Source: Acanthochromis polyacanthus
Taxonomy: Eukaryota > Chordata > Actinopteri > Pomacentridae
Direction of reading: 5' to 3'
NCBI RefSeq assembly: GCF_021347895.1
Contig: NC_067127.1
Span: forward strand, 14,852,984 to 14,916,983
DNA: 64,000 nucleotides
Shown here: one piece after another, positions 51,901-62,326 of the stretch
Layout: every line of letters starts with the position of its first letter
How positions within the stretch are numbered: the first letter of the stretch is position 1
The notes under the pieces: generated by a model
Databases searched by the model: none
The model's input: the letters and a program-made list of their open reading frames with translations, nothing else
What the model was told of the DNA's origin: nothing
Translations under genes and position numbers: made by a program

Positions 51901-54900
51901 TTTTTAAAAAGAATCCTTTTGAAGTTGAAGCTTTACAGGTCTGGAAAGTTACTTGCAACATTTATATTTTTAACTAAGAAAACTCTGAAAACCCCATCTC
52001 GTTTCCTGATATGTCATTTATCCAGACACACAACAACTGGCCATTAAAGAAGGCAAAGTTTAAAATACAAATTTCACACTTTATATCTTTAATCTAAACT
52101 TACATTCTGAATCTGCTTACATCACCCTCAGTGTCCTTTGTGTTTCCATGTGTGAATGTGTAGCAGAACAGTGTCGGCCGCTGTCTTCCTTGTTGTTAAT
52201 TAGGGATGAACTCTGTTTAGTGGCAGCCTGTATGATGTTCGTACGAAGCTGCCACTGTGAAACAGCGCTTCAGCCTGGGGACATTAGAAGCTTGGTAAGA
52301 AGGCGAGTGAAGGTTGAACTGACAAGTTCTCCATCAGTGTGAAATCTCAGCACTCCACAGACAAACACGGCGAGACAGACGCCCCTCCTGCCCCCACAGC
52401 CTGCCTGTGCCATAAGCACATTCCCCACATCTATGAGAAATACCCAAAATAAAAGCAATTAGAGCTGAAACCAAAATAAGGAGTCCATTTAGTCCTCAAT
52501 TCTGTTTTAAGTAACAAGCCAGTTCATCCAATCTGTCCCGCTTTGTGTCTATTTATACGTTTGTTATTAGCTGCTGTGATTTATTGGACAGTCGATGCAG
52601 TAATTTGCTATCTCTGTGCCATCTGGTCATGCTCTCCTCAACATGTTGAATTTCACAAGTATGCATTACAGGTCTGCAAATTAGATTGACCAGAACATAC
52701 TGTGTCTATTACTGAGCTCAATGAGTGGAAAAAGTACATAAGACAGGGCTGGTGTGGTGAAGTTTAATTTGCAGGATCCTGTTAGGAAAAAAGAAGAACG
52801 TGTTGTAATAGTTAAGCTTCTGCTTTGTAACTTGCTAACATGTAAGCACTAATACTGTACATGTATGAGTGGACAGGTCCACATCCTCATTCCTCCATCT
52901 CATACCTCTGCAGCTCAGGGGGTTTGTACAGATCTGTTACTGCTGCACTGTCCTGTGAGTAAACGCTGCCTTGCTCAGGAGTCCTCCTTGAAGCCAGTTT
53001 GCACCCAGCAGACAAAGTGTGTTGTCACCCGAGTGTGCAGTGTTATCGGTGGTGAGCTGCACCACACTATGGCCTCGTCTTGAGAAGTAACACACCGTTA
53101 GGAATATATTAGCGGCACAACATTTACTGTGGCAGGTCACACATCAGAGAAACCCAGTTAGCCAGGCGATGCTGAGAGATGTTTTTACACATTTGTAAAA
53201 GGGTGACCAGTTTTCCTTTGGATAAAGCCTGATGTCTGGTAGATGATCTTTCACCCCTCCAGCTGTGATATAAATGGACTCCTTTCTGATGTCTCTGTGT
53301 TGCAGATTATTAACGCAAGGGTCTGGTTCAGTGGAGAGTTCAGCAGGACCGGATCTTCGATGGCAGCCAGGAGAGAATGAAACTGAGCAAATGTTTCTCA
53401 AGGTTAGTGTGAAAATCACAGGGCCAGTAATCCCACTTAACAAGGGCAGTTAGAGGCAAAACCTGCAACTGCCTCCCCAAACCAACACACAGACACCTAT
53501 ACTGACAGAATGCACTCAACAGAAAGTGTATTACTATTATGTCTTTAAAACTGTACAGTATATCCAGTTACTTAGCTCAAGCTTCACTTCAGTGCGATAA
53601 TTACATTTAACGATGAAGAATAAAAAATAAGGGAGATAAAGACTGTATTTCAAACTGTACATATTATTGGCTGACAGAATATGCAATAAAGTGGTTGCCA
53701 TTTTCATGACAGTACAACAAAAGCCCAAACTGTAGCATCATAACACTTAAAGGGGAACTTTGGTTTTCTTCAACATTTGTTGTGGTCTGTATCCAAATCT
53801 CAGGACACTAGAAAACAAATCTCGTTCCGAAATGCGAGCTATCGTGCGATTTCGGAACGAGATTTGCTTTCTAGTGTCCTGAGATTTGGATACAGACCAC
53901 AACAAATAGCGATCGCCAGGTAATGTGGAGGTTTTCGTTCACTTCTCATCTCTCGTATGTTGTGGGACACTCGTTGAGACTATCCGAGCCGGTCAGTGTG
54001 GGGAAAAAAAGCACGTTAGGGTGGACTTTGACGTGGGGGGGGGCAAGTTGCCCCATACTTTTCGCTAGCTGAGCTGCTAAGCTGCCTGCCTGGCTAAATA
54101 CTGGAGCTATGTCGAAAATTCATTTCTCCATCACTCACATGTATGAAATGACAAATGAAAACAGACCCCAGGTTGAAAAAACCGAAGTTCCCCTTTAAGA
54201 TATCTACCCAATGAGCAAAAACATGCTGTTAACTTACTCAAATCCTTTTTTGGCAACATTTCATGGCCTACTGCACAGAGTCTTGCACGAGATTTGTTAA
54301 AGATTAAAGGCCTCTGTGCCCTGCTCTGTTCCTAATGACAAAAAACCCAAACTTAACAATAGATTTAAGTTGTGTATGTTGTGTTGTTTTATGTTGAAAG
54401 TTCGCTTAAGTTAACATTACTGTCTTTGTGATCATAAGCACTAGCTTAGCAAGCTTAACTTAAGAAGTAGCCTTGCCACAATTATGAACTGTTCTATTTA
54501 TTCAAGTCTACTTAGACAAACATGTAATTAAGTGGTACTTTACTTTGTGTTCCTCCCTGTCTACTAAGTATCCACAATTTAAATGGTTGCTAAGAACGTT
54601 TTAGCATGTACATTGTGTGGCATTGTACAGCAGGCGAGGTAAACTGATTCGATCCATACTTGAGATTTCATCAAAATCAATATTGCATCCATGTATTTTT
54701 TTTAGTAGAATGCAGATTTTGTTTTATTTTTGCATTCAACTGATACATTTTTGCCGCAAATGAGTATAGGCGGTTTTAAATACAGCCACAGTTCGATATT
54801 TTCTAAAATATTCTTATTTGGTGCTTTTTCAACAGTACAGTGAGAAGACTGATGCCACTGTAACATCTGTGCAGTAATTATGAGACTACCATTTAATTAG

Positions 54901-57900
54901 CTTAGCACTATAGCAGTGTACACCTCCAACACTCACTAATACATTAATGCTCATTCTTGGCATCTTTGGACGTTAACTGACTGCCTAAGGGTGAAAGTCT
55001 CTCTTCCAAGCCAAAAATTAGTCTCTTTCCCAACTCTCTAAAACCACAGTTTATCCTTTTTGAACACATTTTAAAACAAATGTAGCATAGTATATATATA
55101 CTTTTTTTTAGCTCTAGAGATGCTGAAATAAGGATTTTGACAGCATTGAAACCAGGCTAGCAGCTCTCCCATGTTTCCAATTACAATGCTAAGCTAAGCT
55201 AGCCATCTGCTTGGTGCTTCATATTTTATTTGATTTATCATTAAACGCTGGAAAACATAGCAAAGTAGTAGATTTTTTGGCTTAGATTATGAAATGTATA
55301 AAGAAAGTAGACAAAAGAATAGTGGAAGTTACTCTAGGACACAGTGCTTCATTTTAAATATTTACAGTTATATCAGATCAGGAGAGAGGCTGGTGAAGAA
55401 AGTCAGAGAACCCTGGAGAAGAGGTTATGCTCAGTTGCGGAGATGAGCATATATGAGCAAGCATGCAGGACTCATTTTTTCTCTCACCTCTGTGTCAAAA
55501 TGGGCTAAGCAAACAGAGGATGAGCCTGGCTGAAGGGAGAGCTGGGGAAGGCAAACAGAGACTGGTCAAAGCCAGCAGGCATGCAGGAGAGGTTCTTCAC
55601 CACAGCTCTGGACTGAAACATTCAGATCTCCTGCTGCAGGACAGACCAGTCATCACTATTGACAGCCTCAAGGTGTCAATCCAAGCTTTGAGTGAGGTCC
55701 CTAAAGCACCAAGTGTGTGGGAAACATATTTACTCCCAGGGCTTGTTATACATTCCAATAAGTAAAGCATTCTTGTCTTTCTTGAATTATTCTGTGTTGA
55801 GTGAGGTCCACAGATCTCTGGGTTGTGTTGTCCTGAGGCAGGTTGTCAAGTTCTGTCTGATTTGCTTCCAGTCTACTTTATTGTTAACTCTGTTTGCTTT
55901 TCTGTTGATATACTTGACTTTTTTGATTATCTAATGCATTATATTTTTGTGAAATGTTCGTGAGAACAAAATAAATGATAATTCCAGAGTTTTCACATTT
56001 TTTTTAGCCCACTTAATTCAAATTATGCAAAATTTATGACTTAGATCTGATTGTTTCTTCTTTTAGGCATTTTGTTTTTGGTTGGGAGTCGAATCGTATT
56101 GACTTGAAATCTTTTGCGCCCATGTGGTGTCCACAACCACCTGGTTATAGTATTGCCCCAATTTATATGACTTCGTATGGCAACATTAAAGACTCCATTG
56201 TGGATTTCACAGTTTGAAAGCCTCGTAGTTTCCATTTATTTCTATGCAAAGTGAGCTTGTAGAAACTTGCTTGTGGTATGTAATTGATCACAGTGAATGC
56301 CCAGGATACCTATCTGAAAGAGGTAGTTTGTGGTTGAACAGAAAAGTTTTGTCAAATCAAATTACACTCGTAAATTTAATCATGATACAACAATGTCCAA
56401 CTGTAAAGCAGATGTTCAGCATCTAATGTAACATCATAACTTAGAGAGCTTGTGTGTTTTCAAAATGATTCTCACTCAATTTGGTCAAATGTAAAGCCAG
56501 CGGTAAAGGTGAAAGATCAGAATTAAAATCCACAGCCAACAGTAGTACGTGATTTGTACTAAATGTGTTAAACCACCATTAAGGGTTTTTTAAGCTTTAA
56601 AAGAACTCAAATCTGAGTCGAACAAGCTCCATGTTTCCTGAGATATATTTTGAGTTGCACCTGGCATTATCCTTTAACAGTGGGGTGTATGGGCTGGGGG
56701 ATCTATGGCACCATGTAGATCAATAATGTTAATTCCCAGTGCAGCATACTAACATCAGGAAAGTGCCCTGGTGTGACAGTTCCCGCTGGGTTGGAGAAGA
56801 GACAGGCGCCAATGGGACGCTAGGACTGTGGGAAATGACACTGGTTATAACACCTCTGACTTTTACGCCACGGTTACCCGCGGCTCATACACAAGAGAGG
56901 TCTCTTTTCAAACTACAAATTGATTGGCAAGGAAATGATAAATAAATGTAACATGTGCCACCCACAGATGGAAGCCCCCACATTTGCAAGCCTGCAGCCA
57001 AACTTCACGAGGAGCTTCCAGAGCAAGATGCCTGATCTGGTAGGTCGGCCATTAATACGTAGCAGCTCAACACAGAACAACAGAGGGACACACTCATGTC
57101 CAGTACTTTGTCTTAAACCAGATAGTCCCTGAGATTCCACAGAGAGCTGGAAAGCAGAGATTTACTTGAAACAGCTGAGGCAAATGTATGATCTTCTTTA
57201 AGCAACATGGCTTTCACCCAGAGGTCAGTAAAACAGATTAAACATAAAGGACATAATGCAACTGGCATGGATCTTTTTAAGCTTTTGTTGTAGTTTTTGT
57301 GACATTCAGAACCAATAAGGACACTGCAGATGAGAAGTGTGTTGAAGAAGTCTTTCAACTGCTCCTTAAACTGAGTTGGGGTTTGTTTTTCTCTGCTTGC
57401 TGTGAACTCTGGTCCAGACTGCTGGACAGAGAGACAGACTCGCTGTGCTGGCAGCAGGAACGAGGTGTCCAAGATTTGGTTAGTAAACACAAACCAGCCA
57501 CAACACAACACCACAGAGCTCTACGGAAGCTAACACATAGCTGTCACACACAATCTGCTTTTAACGCTTGTTTTTAATTTTCTGTTTTTTGGGAGCCTCC
57601 ATAGCAACAGCATGAGCAGCATGCGGTGGTTATTTATGAGAATGACACAGCTGCACTACACGGATGTAAATCACTGCATATGTTTCATTTACTGAGTTGT
57701 CGGTGACGGTGTTTATCCTTCCCTCTTCTTTCACAGGTCCTTCCAGTCATTGACTCCAAACAAGGGAAGCAGAGCCAAACCAGTCAGCTACGTCTCTGCT
57801 CTCCGAAACAATCAAGAAGTGTCCAAAATCCCCAACCATTTTGTCCCCAACACTTGAGCAGAGGGACCTCAGACAGGTACAAGAAAGCAAATGTGCAAAT

Positions 57901-58197
57901 TTTATTTTTTTTTGTTGTTTGCTTGCTTGTTGGAGGCAAAAGACTGATTGATACTTGGCATTGTGCATGTGTGGGTGTTTTCTTGGCAGTCATGGATGTT
58001 TTGAGTCTCTGGATTGGGACATAGAGGCGAGCTGCCATCAAACACCTGATCCATTATCCATTGAAGATGTGTGTGAGCAAAAAATGTCCAGGTAAAAGTA
58101 TTTCTCTAAGTGGATACATTTTTTTGTAAAACTGTTTTATTTCTTTTGGTGTTTTTTTTCTGATCATTTCTGTTATTTCTGTTCTCTTCTTAGATAA
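45920..58197 (+). CDS. Unrecognised multi-exon gene, at least 12 exons, about 389 codons seen
   Basis: A set of plus-strand exons that join in one frame: 45920-46014, 46243-46364, 50339-50417, 50569-50712, 52914-52954 (least certain), 53306-53402, 55517-55672, 56780-56899, 56968-57039, 57737-57876, 57990-58091, 58194-58197 (the last gives only the final Arg and TAA). Every border has AG/GT and the phases run 2,0,2,0,0,2,0,0,0,0,2,2 to a stop, which is unlikely by chance. The 5' exon with the start codon was not found. Sequence is polar and probably soluble. The middle is helical with aromatic residues (SYLKTLPKSCYYL, then IFDLQKQLAERGHLKTHQDL). Later come RPVITIDSLK and a Tyr/Thr-rich segment GYNTSDFYATVTRGSYTRE, a style seen in axonemal microtubule proteins. 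No signal peptide or helix spanning a membrane. I do not recognise the family. An AATAAA at 58501 may end the transcript. Confidence 0.7.
47108..47165. repeat. Copy 1 of a dispersed flank repeat
   Basis: Contains GGACGACCGTTCAGTGAAGA and then CTTACTATGCCTTCTACTA. Close relatives sit at 47317-47375 and 48888-48932, always next to the 22-bp minisatellite, so this is part of the same composite repeat. Confidence 0.65.
47317..47375. repeat. Copy 2 of the flank repeat
   Basis: GGATGAGTGCTCAGTGAAGA followed by TTTACTACGCCCTCTACAG. It is preceded by TGCTTTGATAAAAA, as is the third copy at 48888-48932. That shared context shows a larger duplicated unit that includes part of the minisatellite. Confidence 0.7.
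48058..48278. mobile_element. MITE with long terminal inverted repeats, Tc1-like ends
   Basis: The left end reads CCTGTCAAAAGTTTGGATGC and the right end, reversed, CCAGTCAAAAGTCTGGACAC. The inverted homology extends about 90-100 bases inward through CTTCTCATTCAATG. TA flanks both sides (48056-48057 and 48279-48280). The GTCAAAAGTTTGGACACACC phrase is common at ends of fish Tc1-like elements. It has no coding capacity. The insertion is inside the minisatellite, so it is younger than that array. Confidence 0.9.
48888..48932. repeat. Copy 3 of the flank repeat
   Basis: GGATGATTGCTCGGTGAAAT then CCCCTCTACAGATAAC, preceded by TGCTTTGATAAAAA as at copy 2. It closes the right side of the minisatellite region. 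Confidence 0.65.
49352..49412. repeat. Short two-copy direct repeat
   Basis: TCTTAATGCAGAACATCAGG and TCTTAATGCAGGACATTAAG, each followed by ACTCA, stand 30 bases apart. Minor local duplication in an intron of the unrecognised gene. Confidence 0.6.
51009..51553 (-). pseudogene. Open-frame-rich patch, possible decayed coding sequence
   Basis: Two minus-strand ORFs, 51332-51553 and 51009-51215, have ordinary protein-like composition (for example LEAHKALKEKKLSKQFN and LRHVEDTVRLDLSDWTKV). A third frame links them with VEFPQRRGQIVFGH. To join them, frames must change over gaps of 20-45 bases, too short for vertebrate introns. It therefore looks like a processed or decayed fragment. The family was not recognised, and an overlapping plus-strand ORF of 64 codons keeps the strand uncertain. 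Confidence 0.3.
53747..54198. mobile_element. TTAA-flanked MITE, T2-MITE/Kolobok-like
   Basis: The element begins TTAAAGGGGAACTTTGG and ends GAAGTTCCCCTTTAA. TTAA sits at both borders and the inverted ends extend to CAAC/GTTG, about 28 bases. TTAAAGGRR is the terminal motif of T2-type MITEs of the Kolobok superfamily, known from Xenopus and fish; piggyBac also uses TTAA but with different ends. At 452 bp there is no transposase. Inside lies a long hairpin (53775-53907). Confidence 0.88.
53775..53907. repeat. Long internal hairpin of the TTAA MITE
   Basis: Two arms of about 60 bases are near-perfect reverse complements (left arm starts ATTTGTTGTGGTCTGTATCC, right arm ends with its complement). 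The centre has only about ten unpaired bases around GAGCTATCG. A transcript through this intron could fold into a pre-miRNA-like stem. Confidence 0.93.
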
Positions 58198-58500
58198 TTG
58201 ACTGTGGGCTTAAGCTATGGAGAAACTATACAGACAACACAGATCACTGAATTTATCACAATCATAGCATCTCTTGATTAAAAAAAATGTGATGTTTGTT
58301 GTCAGTTATGAGTATTGTGGACTTCTTAATGTCTTTCAACTTGGAAAAATCCATTATACTCTTTTTTTTTTTACGTTAAAATCACATGTCTTTTGTCCAC
58401 AACATAGTAAACTGTATTACAGTCATAAAATAACACTACTTATCCATTTAATGTCAATTGTTATTACTGTAAAGCCTTAATACATGTGTAGGTTTGCTGA

Positions 58501-58506
58501 AATAAA
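58501..58506 (+). terminator. Candidate poly(A) signal of the unrecognised gene
   Basis: AATAAA about 300 bases after the inferred stop codon at 58195-58197 and about 760 bases before the tbxt start codon. Confidence 0.45.
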
Positions 58507-58928
58507 AATAACATTATGATATAATGTTAAAAAACTATCAATATTATTTTTAATTTGCATTTAGAGTTAATGAGGGATGATAAATATCTGAAATTAGTAG
58601 TTTTTTTTATTAAGTGAAAGCTGTAATAAAATTATAAAGGAGAAGGTTCTTGCATCTGAGTGCATCTTGTGATCTTTATTTATGTAGTCATCTATTTATT
58701 AATTGATCCATCAATGATACAGAAGAACCCACAAACACAGAACTGAAATGCATTTCAAATGTGAGAAGGCTTATTAAGTCAGAACAGTTCATCTGCTTTT
58801 AAATTATTTTATGATTGGACGAAGTTTCTCATAAAAGTGAAAGAAATAAAATATAAATGTGGACTACAGTCTGACCCTTGGCGGACTGCAGCCCAGCCGT
58901 GGTCAGCCCACAGTGGCTTGGTTTCTGC

Positions 58929-59074
58929 AGGTGTGTCTTTGATCTAAGTGTCAATATTTACAGGTTGATGTCATAAAGACGGTTAAACTGCTTTATTCAA
59001 AACGCTGTCATCCTGTGGGCTTCAATGATATGGCTGCTCCCAGCCAATCTGTGACAAGCCCGCAAAGATCAAAG
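58929..59074 (+). promoter_or_regulatory. Proximal tbxt promoter: T-box half-site, two TCF/LEF-type sites, CCAAT
   Basis: AGGTGTG (58929-58935), the half-site bound by Brachyury itself, is one base from CTTTGATC (58937-58944), a TCF/LEF-type site. A second, GATCAAAG, lies at 59067-59074 in the opposite orientation. CCAAT is at 59044-59048. Brachyury genes are known Wnt/beta-catenin targets through TCF sites in the proximal promoter, so this arrangement fits. Site calls are motif matches only. Confidence 0.55.
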
Positions 59075-59136
59075 AGGAGACGAGCCAACCATCTCTGCTC
59101 CAAACACCCATCCTGACATGGAGCTTCTCTTCGGCC

Positions 59137-59146
59137 TATATATTTA
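59137..59146 (+). promoter_or_regulatory. TATA box of tbxt
   Basis: TATATATTTA preceded by GGCC and about 120 bases before the start codon. This predicts transcription starting near 59165-59175 and a 5' UTR of about 100 bases. Confidence 0.65.
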
Positions 59147-59266
59147 GGAGCTGTAAAAGTGTCTCTGTGTGAACGCACAAGAAGAGCACAGAGATTCTGG
59201 AGCAGCTTAAGGTTCTTCAATAATCCTTGTGATTACAAGCATCCAGCCCTGGAGCTGTTGGACAGG

Positions 59267-62200
59267 ATGGCGACAGGCGCTGGCGAGTGTCCCAGCAAGG
59301 CCGTCCAGTACCGGGTGGATCACCTCCTCAGCGCCGTGGAGAGTGAGCTGCAGGCCGGCAGCGAGAAGGGAGACCCCACGGAGAGAGAGCTCAAAGTGTC
59401 CCTGGATGAGAACGAGCTGTGGCAAAAGTTTAAGGATCTTACAAATGAAATGATTGTTACAAAGAATGGCAGGTGAGCATCAAAGATAGACAGACAGATA
59501 AATGAAAGGTTTACTTAATTCTTAACTTTTAATTCATGTTTCCTCCAAGGCGCATGTTTCCAGTGCTGAAAGTGAACGTGTCTGGACTGGACCCCAACGC
59601 TATGTATTCTTTTTTGCTGGACTTCGCATCTGCGGACAACCACAGGTGGAAATATGTGAACGGGGAGTGGGTTCCTGGTGGCAAACCTGAACCCCAGACT
59701 CCCAGCTGTGTGTACATCCATCCGGACTCTCCGAACTTCGGGGCGCACTGGATGAAGGCTCCCGTCTCCTTTAGTAAAGTCAAACTCACTAATAAACTCA
59801 ACGGAGGAGGTCAGGTAAGTGGATTTCCTCCCACCGTCTTCTTTTCCGTATTCGTTTCCAAATTCAAGTCTTTAAATTTCAAAATGAATACACGTGGGAG
59901 TGTGGTTCCGGTATATGAATGATCATGTTTATGTTGTTGCCTTTTCCCCAGATAATGTTAATTCTTTACACAAGTATGAGCCACGCATCCATATAGTCCG
60001 GGTTGGAGGGCCGCGGAGGATGATCACCAGCCACTCATTCCCAGAGACACAGTTCATGCAGTGACGGCATACCAAAACGAAGAGGTTGGCAATACGAAGG
60101 TTTTTGGTTTACTTTAAAATGAATAATAATAGCTCAACAACTAATAATATTAACATTAAGTGATACATAAAGTCTTTTGTGTATGCGTGTAATATAGGTG
60201 CGTAATTTACGCACGGCATTTACGCACGCTTTGGTTCGCTCTTTGTGAGGTTTATTGATGCAAACCACCACTCTAATTACTTTTTATGTGATACATTTTT
60301 GAATTTTAGATAACTTCGCTGAAATAAAATACAACCCTTTTGCAAGGCCTTTCTGGATGCAAAGGAGAGGTATAAATGTAAAGAACATTTGCAGTGACTG
60401 GTTAGTTAAGCAATGTGTGCACGTGGGAAGAAAACAATCTGTATTCTTGCAGGAGTGACAACAAAGACCTGAGAAAGATGCCAATGAAAACCAACAATCT
60501 GGTTACTCTCAATGTAAGTGTACACCTCAGTTATTTTATATTTATTTGTACTTTTTCCATGTAAGACTGGTAAACCCATGGTGCTCATCTGATCCCATCC
60601 TTTCTTTTCTCCTCTGTGGAGCCAGTAGGTAGCTGGTTTATTCCAGGCACAGGCTCCCTTTGCCCTCCTGCCAGTCCTCACAGCCAATTTGGGAGTCCTA
60701 TATCCCTCTCGCCATCCCACGGCTGCGAGCGCTACTCCACTCTGAGGAACCACCGCTCTGCCCCCTACGCCAGCCCGTATGGCCATCGAACCAACTCACC
60801 CAGTGAGTGCCCCCCTCCTCCCTTTACCTTCATACATCCAAGAATCCCAGCACTTCTCCCCCGACTATTAACAAGAAACTCAAACGAATGCTGCTGCCCC
60901 GGGAACGTTTTGCATTCCTCTGGCCTTTGTGTTAGTGGAGCCACAGAGCTGTAAATGGTTTGGCTTCAGACAAGGAATGCATAAGATTTACCCCTTCAAC
61001 TGTCAGACTGATATCAGGGGGACAAGTCCAGAAAGACACTGAGAATACGACAAGTTAGGCGGCGAAATTTGATTTCTGATTGATATATCTTAAACCACTA
61101 ATCCCCAGTGCCTCATTTTGTGTTGCAGCCAGTTACACTGACAACTCCTCGCCTTGTCTGTCGATGCTCTCAAGCCATGACAACTGGTCCAGTCTTCAGA
61201 TGCCAGCGCACTCGAACATGATGCCCGTGGCACACAACTCCACCTCTGGTACCAACTCTAGGTTTGTGTTGTTCTTCTATGGTTTATTTTTTTGGATCTG
61301 CTTAGAAACATAAACAAGATGATGTAACAAGAAATAAAACATGTCTATATGCAGTTTGTTTTGAAATTCAAAACAGGGACACAGCAATTAAAGACCCAAC
61401 AAAGACAGGTACAAATTGTGATGGAATATCTAGAAACTTAACAATAAACTTAATAATATGGGTGAAAAAAAGAAATAGAAGTATAAATGTGTGCAGAATA
61501 TCATACAAAGACTGACGACAAATCAGGTATTTGTGGAAAAAACAACTAGTTTTATACATGTCATGCTTTAGAGCAGAGTTGAGTTTCTATTTTAAAAATT
61601 AGGGACATCTAGTTAAATTTTCAGCTTGGGTTAAAACCCACACAATCAATTAGAACAACAACAACAACAACAAAAAGCTTTCAAAACTCTTAAATGAACC
61701 TTAACTCTGACTTTACAGAAGTGTAACACATTGGTCTGAGATTGTTCCAAAATGCAATAAAAGCCCCAAAAGGCTGTTAAAAACAAAACAAAACAAAAAA
61801 TCATCTTATATTCAAATATGGTGTGTGTTTCTTCATAAGTGACTTAATATGGATAAATTTGGCTTTAAATCTTATCTTCTCTCCTAAACTCTCTCTAAAG
61901 TCTAACCTAACATTCTCTGTGTAGCATTCTGTAACACATAAATATATAAGGCAAATTCAATACACATACTTTTTATCTTTTACATGAGTGACACTTTTAA
62001 AATATTCCAAGAAAAGATGAGTGATAATTTTTCTGCCTGACTCTCTGTGCAGTCAGTACACCAGCCTGTGGTCTGTCAGTAACTCTCCACTGACTCCAGT
62101 GTCCCAGAATGGGGGGATAAACAACTGTCTGAGCTCCCAGTTCCTTCGAGGGTCCAGCAGCCACTATCCCAGCCTGTCTCACTCAGTCACAGTGCCCTCC

Positions 62201-62326
62201 TCTGGCTCTCCCATGTATGACAGCAGCACAGTCCCAGAAGTTCATGACGCCACTGCTCAGTATGAAGTCTCGCCACACGGTCGACTACCGTCAGCCTGGA
62301 CCCCCGTCACACCTCCGTCCCTTTGA
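59267..62326 (+). CDS. tbxt: Brachyury T-box transcription factor, 8 exons, with frameshifts in exons 3-5
   Basis: DNA-binding regulator of mesoderm, notochord and tail formation. Exons: 59267-59472, 59550-59814, 59952-60084, 60310-60369, 60453-60513, 60626-60802, 61129-61261, 62053-62326, the same eight-exon plan as human TBXT. Exon 1 has [20 protein letters not shown]; exon 2 carries the T-box core with [19 protein letters not shown] and [20 protein letters not shown]. The last exons carry the activation region, with [13 protein letters not shown] and a terminus [11 protein letters not shown]. Teleosts keep two copies; the human-like tail and the prr18/sft2d1 neighbours suggest tbxtb over tbxta, not certain. 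Exons 3, 4 and 5 lack 2, 2 and 1 bases against the conserved frame. The sum is 1309 nt, and adding the five gives 438 codons with all other borders in phase. Exons 1, 2 and 6-8 are clean, so assembly error is likelier than decay. The exon 3 donor (GAG then GTTGGC) is also weak. Confidence 0.95.

Noticed and set aside
59952..60513. Calling tbxt a pseudogene
   Set aside because: The lesions are confined to three adjacent exons, are mostly homopolymer deletions, and all other exons, splice sites and the promoter are intact. Sequence error explains this better.
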